The translations under genes were made by a program, and so were the position numbers. From assembly GCA_030848705.1 (NCBI GenBank), contig CM061239.1, forward strand, positions 86,100,363 to 86,164,362: a stretch of 64,000 nt of DNA, given 5' to 3'. This document shows, piece after piece, positions 56,134-64,000 of this stretch. Source of the DNA: Heracleum sosnowskyi. Taxonomy: Eukaryota > Streptophyta > Magnoliopsida > Apiales > Apiaceae. Within the stretch, counting starts at the first letter, position 1; each line of letters opens with the position of its first letter. The notes beneath the pieces were generated by a model, which had not been told where the DNA came from, did no database searches, and worked only from the letters and a program-made list of their open reading frames with translations.

Positions 56134-57582
56134 ATGTCTGACAAAGCTGCTCAACGCCTTCAAAGAATGAACAAAGCTTCTAAGAGAGGTATCATCATTC
56201 GTTCTTCTCATATGTCACTTCAAGATATGATTTTAGAATGTAGTGATAAATACCCTTCTGTTTCGCATTTAGATTCATTCGACTGTAGTAATAAATTCCA
56301 TGAAATCGATTTAATTAGGGACTATAACAAAATGTATAGGATTAAGTCCCCCTATTGATTAGTCCCTGCTGGCCCAGGGGACCGTTCTTGCCATTGGCAT
56401 CCTAATACACTCTGCATTTACAAGGATGCCATTGTCGCGGGACTCGGGTTCCCTTTCCATGAGTTTATTCCCAGGCTTTTGGCTGATGTTGGGATTCACC
56501 CTTTCCAACTTCCTCCAAACGCCTGGAGAATTATTATGTGTTTTCTTGTTCTTTGTTTGAAGAACAAATTTCCATTGTCAGTAGCTTTGTTTAGAAGAAT
56601 CTTTCAGTTTAAGAATAGCTCAGCCCTTTCTTTGGGTTGGGTTTATATCAACCATCGACCTTCCACTCCTCCAATTTTTCACCCCAAATCCATTCTTGAC
56701 AATAACCTCAAATGGAAGGAAGAGTTTATGTACTTGATTTGGGAAGGAGGGGATTGGGGCTCCCTTTTCCGTAGCTCGTTTAGTAGGGTTTCAGATGGTA
56801 GCCCTAGTGACATCATCCTGAATGATGAAGAGGCCCATGCATATGCTGAGCTTACAAAGGACAACTACGCCACAATGGCTTGGGTGCTCCTGGATGAGTT
56901 CCAGCTTAAGTCCTTGGGACTCTCAAATGTTTCTGATAAGGGTAATTCTCACCTCATATTTTCCTTTGTTTATTTGAGATTGTCTTATACCAATTGTTTC
57001 TTTCCTTGTGTTTCTTTACAACTGCGGTCTTTATTAATAAGACCAACGAGCCCGAAGATGGGGAGACAGCAAGGATGAAGAGGGCACGCTTGGCAGGGAA
57101 GGACCCTTGTGCCTCCAGTGCTACTGCTTTTATAAGGCCCCATGTGGACCTTACTGAGGATGCTGAGGGTCCTGCCTCGGCTAAAAGCTCAGTTTGGCGC
57201 CCCAACTGGGGTCTCAGGAAGAAGGACACTGTGGTGGGAGTGTCCAATCACGATGTGGAGTGGTCTTATCACTCTCTGACTCCTTGTGATTACAAGGATT
57301 TCGTCTCCAACTCCACCATTGAGGGGGTGGAGCATGCTGGATCCCAAGCTATGGCAGCTGTAAGTATTTCTCCTCTTCTTTTTTCTTTGTAGTTAATAAT
57401 GTATTTCAAGTTTAAGTATTTGACTTGTAACTTGCTTGTAGGTTAATGCCAACTACCAAGGGGCTCTCTTTCAAGCCAAGGCTTGGCGCTCATCTTCTGA
57501 GGCCAACCAAGGCAAGTTTGAGAAAGCCCTAGGGGAGGTGGGCACACTGAAGGCCACCTTGGCCAGGAAGGAGAAGGAGTTG
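56134..57582 (+). pseudogene. Retroelement ORF of the 'putative gypsy type transposon' family, truncated
   Basis: The start is ATG 56134. Exon 1 runs to about 56941, with one in-frame TGA at 56356-56358 (probably a former Trp codon, TGG). It has the hallmark block of plant 'putative gypsy type transposon' proteins (GLGFPFHEFIPRLLADVGI; PNAWRIIMCFLVLC; SVALFRRIFQ). Exon 2 (about 57042-57360) is hydrophilic. Exon 3 (57443-57582) begins a coiled coil (KFEKALGEVGTLKATLARKE) and is cut by the LTR at 57583. The phase between exons 1 and 2 does not fit simply, so a further small lesion or another splice site is likely. Such ORFs occur upstream of, or instead of, gag in some large plant retroelements; function unknown. 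Confidence 0.65.
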
Positions 57583-60500
57583 TGTGACGCCCCAAATCCG
57601 GGGTCAGGATTTGGTGCCACTATCGCTCTGAATAAAACATAATTATACAGACGACCCCTCAACAAAGGATCGATCACAGGTTATGGTATGAAACAAGAAT
57701 CTAAAATATCAAAGTTTATTACAACATCTAATTCTGTTTTATTACAAACCATAAGCCAACATCTAACCATTGGTGAGAACTAACATGAATTCTATCTGTC
57801 TGGCAACATGGAGCCTAAATTCTCGAATCAGGCCTTCTCACGGTCCTCTTAGCGGTTACTCGAAAACGGCATATTCCATTCCTAACTGAAAGGTTAGGGA
57901 ATAATAAAAACAAGAGTGAGCCAAAAATTGCCCAGCAAGTGAAATCAATGTAAGCAGTTTTCATTTGATAAATCCATCAACTAGAAATTCATTAGTAATC
58001 AAATGGTAATCAACTGATAACAAGTTTCAAGATATACATTTATGTTCAAAGAATAAGATTAAGCAATTGAATTGGAACTTCCGATAAGACGGTACGAGCT
58101 ATACGGGTGATCAGCCACGTAAAGCTCCAGACCATGTTTTCACAGGGTCCTAACATTCAGGATCCATAGGCACACATTGGCCATAAAATAAATACATAAG
58201 TAACCAGGACCGCCGCCACGGTCAAAGTTTGTTCCATTCATAAGTAATTCAACAAAGGGATTAAATGAATAAGAGGCTTTCAACATTTCCAACATTCATT
58301 TCAGGGTGCAAGCTAATTCAAGATTTTATTGCAAGGGTTTGAAAGTTTGATAATTGAAAGACATGGTAAGTAAATGAGCAAAGGGATAAGTATGCTTCGG
58401 GTATTCAAAAGTTAACAAAGGTCGACAAAATATAAGTCAAAAGAAAGGTTTATATGCATAAAGCAAAGGTGAAGGAACAATTGTAGGTTTTATAAGAAAG
58501 AGCGAGGTAAAAAAGGGTACAATAACATGATATTGAGAACAATTGCATAAAGGTAAGTAAAGGATAAGTAAAAGTAGGACGTATACTTGCAATAGAATTC
58601 AAGGGTAACATTCACATCATAATTTAAGAGAACTGCCACTTGAAAAATAAGTGGAGGGAAAAGACACTTGCCTCAAAAGCCGATAAACTAACTCAGTAAC
58701 TTGTACACCACTCTGACTTTACGTACACGGGCTCCTTTCCTGGCCTCCTACTTGTACCTATATAAAGGTATAATATCGTCTTACTCTTTATAACTCAGTA
58801 CCTCAGCTTTGTTTACGTATCTCTAAGTACTTCTACCCCATCGTCATACAATCACATGTACTTATATTTATATACAATCAAGAAGCACATAGTGTCTTCA
58901 CAACTTTAATTAATACTTAGACATGTAGTCACTTAACACATATTTGCGTAATGACATCAACAATTCTAGTCAAAATGACCATATAGACTTTCAACACATT
59001 CAACCTTTACGACATAACCGACCTTTAATCATTTAACACGTACCATATGACTTCACATGACTTTCCTCAACATATTGATGAAAAGCCTCAAGATAAAGAC
59101 TTCTAACATTTCTATCTAGTTCCTTTTGACCATAAATAACACTTGATCACATAAAGCCACTTATACTCACAACATGTTTAGTTAACCAATACATAACAAC
59201 TTACGACCAATTTATAGTTGACTAACCAAGTCTAGATTCAAGTTACTATAACAATGCTAATTCAAATTAAAGACAACCATATTGGTTCAACACATATGTA
59301 ATTATTCAAATTACATCATAGCGACGTCGTATACCAATTAAAATACAATTAAGCAACTAACACATAATTGACCATGTATACCATATAAGATCATCAATTA
59401 ACAAACTACTATACGACGCCACCAACTCAACCAATCTTCTCCGCTCTACTTCCTTCTCCCCCTCTTTATTTCTCTCTTCTCGGCCTCTCGGCCTCTCTCT
59501 CTCGGCCTCTTGGCCTAAACCAAACCAAAACACACCTAAACACACGCACTTGAACAACACACACTCATATCCTTCCATCTCTCATACTCACCTTTCTCAC
59601 ACAAGAACCCATAATTTTAGAAAAAGACATACTCACACACACCATATATTTTTAAAAGAAGCACTCACACGTAAAAATATAATTTTTAAAACAAGACACG
59701 CTTACACGAAATATATTTTACAAAAATGAAACACTTCCTTTGTGAAAATCTCCTCAAGAACATAGTTTTAAAAGAACTCACACCGAAACTACATTTTTAA
59801 ACTAACTCACACCTAAGAACACATTTTCAAAATACACACACCCATTCATTTTGAAAATACACACCTATTCATTTTGAAAATACACACCTATTCATTTTGA
59901 AAATACACACCTATTCATTTTGAAAATACACACCTATGAACACTTTTAAAATCACACCTCCAAACTCAAAGTTTTTAAATCAATTCCTTCTCTTCCCACT
60001 TCATCTCTCTCTCGGCCTCTCTCTCCCTCTCGGCCTCTCTCCCCTCCCTCTCTCGGCTTCTCCCTCTCTCACTCTTTTTAACTATCCTCCTTCCACTTTA
60101 ACTCCCATCCTTCAAACCACAACCATTTCAACTTCAAGCCAAAGTTCAATCAACAAATTTTTAATTGTAACCAACATCTATAAACAAAATAAAATCATAC
60201 TTTCTCTTAAACCAACATGCAACTCATACTATTTCAAATTCTTACTACCCACATCACATACAACATATATAATTAATAAAAATCGAAACCCACTAACAAA
60301 CTTTAATCAAAATCATCATGGATCATAAAATTAGTGACATGCATCAACAAAATGAACTTGAGTTCAACTTTTAAACATAAAAATCAAGACCATGGCTCAC
60401 AAGGATCATTGCCATGGTCAGGTTTCTTCTCGGATGAGCCCAAAATAATGGGTCTCATCGAGAATGACCCTAAATACACACAATCGACCTTTGCATGTAA

Positions 60501-61677
60501 GCTTTATGCATAAAAGCCCTCAAATCCAAAAATTCCAAATTTCGAAACCATGATAAAACTCGAAATTAGTACAAGAGAGTTGTAGAGATTTGAGAGAGGA
60601 GTGTTTTGGTTACTCACACTTGTAATTTGGATGAGAGAATCACAAGTTATGGTGGTTTTAATTTTGTAAGAGTTGAAGAACAAGAGAGAGAAATGGGTTT
60701 TGGGGAGAGAAGAAGAAGAAGAAAAGAACGGGGGTGGGGGAGGCCGGTTGGGGGGTGGGGGTTTTTATAGGGGAACTAAAAGTAATGTAAAAGTAAACAC
60801 TTTTTAGTTATTTAATTATTAAATGACAAAAATGCCCAAATAAATAAAATAGTAAAATAGTAAAATCAAGGACTATGATGTAAATTCATAATCCCATTTT
60901 CTAGATCAAGTAGAAATATTATTCTACAAATAACTTTTGTAGTTGAGATAAATAAAATTGCATTTACCAAGAATAATCAAATAAAATGCCTTTTAATCCC
61001 AAAAATAATTTTAAATAGAATTTCACCACTCATTAGGTAAATAAATAAATTACCTATTGAAAATAAATAATCTAGAAGGTGTAGCATTTCTTAAAATAAA
61101 TATTTAAAATAATTAAGTGCTTATAAAATTTAAATCATGAGTTTAAAACTAAAATAAAATAAAAATAATGCTAAGAAATATTTTATGCTGCTGAATAATT
61201 AATTCAAGCATACTCCAAATCTAATATAAATAGTTTATGACTCAATTAAATTCTTAGAGCACTTAAATAAAATTTAGAAACCACATTCACAATTAACTAA
61301 TTATTTACCACCCATATAATTTACATTTTAAGCACGTAACAATTATTGCACATAAAGAAATTTCAAAATTATAGGACTATATCCAAGAAATATTTTTATC
61401 TTAAATAATTATAACTAAATATGAGCTTACACATAAATCTCCTTATACCAAGATCATCACTGCTAAATAAAATATCAAGAATAAAATCTCAATTGTTATT
61501 ACTAGCAATAAATGTAAAATTAATTTTAAACAACTCTTATTAGCAAAATAAATTTAAGGCTACTCTAATTAGCACAAGGAGCCTATTAAACAATTATCAC
61601 GCACATATAAAAATAAAATTAATCGTATTCACATATTGGTAATAATTTACAAGTAAAAAAAATTCTAAGGCGTTACA
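57583..61677 (-). repeat. 4.1 kb LTR (3' LTR) of a minus-strand Ty3/gypsy element
   Basis: On the plus strand it starts TGTGACGCCCCAAATCCGGG and ends AAGGCGTTACA; the minus strand reads TGTAACGCC...GGCGTCACA, so both ends carry TGTRACGCC. A polypurine tract and integrase C-terminus lie directly to the right, making this the 3' LTR of an element on the minus strand. It entered exon 3 of the preceding ORF. AGTTG (57578-57582) is the expected left target duplication. LTRs of this size occur in Tekay/Del-type elements. Confidence 0.82.
59821..59940. repeat. 23-bp minisatellite inside the gypsy LTR
   Basis: Five nearly perfect copies of a unit containing CATTTTGAAAATACACACC. It lies in a longer ACAC/TTTTAAA-rich stretch of the LTR (59580-59945). 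Confidence 0.88.
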
Positions 61678-61678
61678 A

Positions 61679-61694
61679 CCTTCCCCCCTTAAAA
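61679..61694 (-). other. Polypurine tract of the minus-strand gypsy element
   Basis: The minus strand reads TTTTAAGGGGGGAAGG immediately before the LTR start TGTAACGCC. Confidence 0.88.
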
Positions 61695-61715
61695 GGATTC
61701 TGTCCTCAGAATCTA

Positions 61716-64000
61716 TTACGTAAACAGCTGAGAGTACTTTTCTAACATTTTAGTTTCTAACTCCCAAGTTGATTCTTCAACCTTGGGGTTCCTCCACAAT
61801 ACTTTCACTAATACAACTGTTTTATCTCTAAGCACTTTCTCTTTCTGATCTAAAATTTCTACCGTTTGCTCAACATAATGCAAATGATTTTGAATCTCTA
61901 TTGACTCATAATTCATTACATGGTTAGAATCGAAATAATACATCTTAAGCATAGACACGTGAAATACACTATGAATATGTTGCATAAGGCTAGCTCATAC
62001 GCAATCTTACCCACGCACTTCAATATCTTAAAAGGTCTAACTAATTTTGGACTAAGCTTTCCTTTCTTACAAAATCTCGTTAGTCTTTTCCGATGGTGAC
62101 ACTTTTAATAGGACTGACTCTGTTACTCTATAATCTATACCTTCCCTGGTTTAATCCTCATATTATAGTCGTCGATTCCGAGTAGCTATTAATCCCTTCT
62201 GGATGAGCTCAATAGTTTCCTTGGTCTGATACATTAACCCTGGTTCCAATCTCGTGCATTTATCAACTTCTTTTCAACCTATTGAAGATCTACATCTTTC
62301 TCCATACAAGGCTTCATAAGCTGGCATTTCAATATTCGCGTGATAGCTATTGCGGTAAAAGAATTCCACTAATGTCAAACGATCATCTCAATTGTCTTCA
62401 AAATTCATCGTACAAACTCTAAATATGTCTTCGATTGTCTGAATAGTCTATTTACTTTGACCATACGTTTGAGGATGATACATGGTACACATGTTCAACT
62501 TGGTTTATGAACATGCCAACAACTTCCTCCAAAATCTTGAATAGAATTGCGGGTCTTGGTCAAATTCAATTATTACTCGAATCACATGCCTCGCTACTAT
62601 CTTTATAGTCGATAAACCAATTTATCTAATGAAAGTTTCTCGTTGATGGGAAAGAAAGGTACCAACTTGGTAAATCCGTCGATCATAACTCAAATGGCAT
62701 CATGAGATGTTCATTCTTAAATTCAGGAATTTCTAATGGTTGTAATAGTCCACTAAATCTCTGATGTTCGGTTTTAACTCTCTAACATGTGAAACACTTA
62801 CTTATACGAAATCATATTTTGAAATAACACACTCACACTTTTACAAGATTATGTTTTTGAATGACACACACACTCACACAAAGTCACATTTGTGAAAAAG
62901 AACACGTTTAAAAGAATACGCACACACACATTTTTAAATCATACTCATAAAATCTTATTTTTGAATAACACACTCACACCTTTAGAAAATCATGTTTTTG
63001 AACAACTCACACCAAAATCACATTTTAAAGTACACACACCCAAAAACACATTTTGAAAGTACACCTACCTACTCACTCAAAATCCCATTTTTAGATTTCT
63101 ACCTAAAAGTATACCTTTAAGAAAACTCTTTCTTTATAAAAACTTACTACTTTCTTTAAACAACACCCACACCTTAACACCTTCATGAAAGATTTCACAC
63201 ACACTTTTAAAATCGTATTTTGAAAACACACAAAAGTACATTTTTAAATTTACACACACAAAATCAACTTAAATCCTTTTTTTTTTCCTAAGATCTTGCA
63301 ATTGAATTGCTAACCTTTACATTTCTAATGGTGCCATTCTATATGGTGCCTTTGAAATTCGTTTTAATCCGGGTGCTAAGTCTACAACAAACTCTATTTC
63401 CATTTTGGGAGTTAACCAGAAAGATCATCGAGAAATATCTCCGGAAATTTATCAACCACTGGAATCTATTCCCCTTAGGTGTCTCTTTACTGGTGTTAAC
63501 CACATGTGCTAGATATACTTGACAACATTGGCGCAATAATCTCCTTCCCTACATGACAAGTTAGAATTTCTTTGTTTGTTTCTGACCTAGGAGCACAACT
63601 TCTACTTTATCAGTGGCTCGCAATTCCATTTTCCCATACTCTGTTAACCAATCCATTCTTAGAATTTACATCGAATCTCCCTAACTTGACGGGAATCAAG
63701 TCATCCTAAGAGAAATGGTGAGCAATTATATCAATCTCACAACGAGGAAAAGCTAGATGAATCAATATATGCTCCTGTTTAGCTATTCTTATAGTCAAAG
63801 CTTTACCTAATAGTTGAATCGTGCAACGCGGTTTATGATCAAATTTTATAGAGGTAAAAGACTTGGTAGATCCAAAATAAATTAACACTTTGGCATTTCC
63901 GTAATCTATTTGAAACGTATCTGTAACTACATCCTTATTGTCACTATATCGCTCATGGTCATCTTAAGGGTTCTTGTCCCTGGGTTTCTTAGTAAATGGT
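61716..64000 (-). pseudogene. pol of a Ty3/gypsy (Tekay/Del-like) element, heavily degraded and internally deleted
   Basis: Read on the minus strand from 64000: retropepsin-like protease (about 63950-63600; active site position reads YFGSTKSF, end motif near 63680). The start of reverse transcriptase follows (about 63455-63310; PVVDKFPEIF and [11 protein letters not shown] with stops and shifts). Then comes a block of LTR-like simple sequence, and integrase remnants (about 62680-61990; ALYGE.CRSSIG, KKGKLSPKL, several frames). The C-terminal tail is open, 61985-61716 (SVFHVSMLKMYY ... VKVLWRNPKVEESTWELE), with the TWE pattern of chromovirus tails. The RT palm, RNase H and part of integrase are absent. 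Not functional. Confidence 0.82.
62780..63290. repeat. LTR-like simple sequence inside the gypsy pol
   Basis: ACACACTCACAC and TTTTTAAA-type words match the composition of 59580-59945 in the LTR, while pol homology stops on both sides. It probably arose by insertion or template switching associated with the deletion of RT and RNase H. Confidence 0.55.

Noticed and set aside
1..64000. CRISPR arrays, tRNA or rRNA genes, bacterial operons, endogenous pararetrovirus
   Set aside because: None seen. Repeats are minisatellites, LTRs or dispersed words; all reverse transcriptase sequences belong to LTR retrotransposons.

Overview
This is a nuclear plant DNA window, eudicot judging by its elements and genes. 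Spliced genes carry plant-type GT/AG introns, promoters have TATA boxes, and long terminal repeat (LTR) retrotransposons, Mutator-like elements (MULEs) and AT-rich spacers dominate. The very abundant FAR1/Ulp1 MULE type and the phloem protein 2-like gene made me think of Apiaceae, but that is recall, not proof. No prokaryotic, organellar or CRISPR features were seen.

Layout. (1) 1-4798: right-hand part of a minus-strand Ty1/copia element (LTR, primer binding site, gag, start of pol), cut by the window edge. (2) 4799-33035: remains of a large autonomous-type MULE with two convergent genes, a 17-exon Ulp1/C48-protease-like gene (+) and a FAR1-type transposase gene (-). Both are pseudogenes. A fragment of a 2-oxoglutarate-dependent dioxygenase gene lies between them. 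Intron 4 of the Ulp1-like gene holds a complete, young 14.5 kb Sirevirus-type copia element (6865-21392, target site duplication ATTAA, LTRs about 99.4% identical) with an exceptionally long env-like third ORF. (3) 33239-34210: a non-autonomous foldback MULE with a 10-bp target site duplication. (4) 34.2-42.8 kb: the only stretch that looks like host genes, with a single-exon gene for an unrecognised protein of eleven 27-residue repeats (-) and a three-exon phloem protein 2-like gene (+). (5) 42806-50773: a non-coding LTR element (LARD-like) whose 3' end is an aberrant LTR + leader + LTR-end compound inside one target site duplication (ATAAT). (6) 50.8-54.6 kb: AT-rich spacer with minisatellites. 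(7) 54.6-57.6 kb: TCGACC-motif array and a degraded retroelement ORF of the 'putative gypsy type transposon' kind. Its third exon is cut by (8) 57583-64000: a 4.1 kb LTR and degraded pol of a minus-strand Ty3/gypsy (Tekay/Del-like) element.

Most unusual pattern: each of four retroelement regions carries its own short sequence word, repeated tens of times in both orientations. In two elements the word is shared between LTR, untranslated leader and the low-complexity linkers of the coding regions. The words are AAACTCTGA (element 1), TACTGTCA (Sirevirus), GGACGCGTCC/GGGCGCGCCC (LARD) and TTTCGACC (54.6-55.6 kb). The MULE has a comparable AGTGAT word in its introns whose strand follows the direction of transcription of each gene. 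I know of no named feature class that explains this.

All coordinates and exon borders were read by eye; divergence figures are manual counts.
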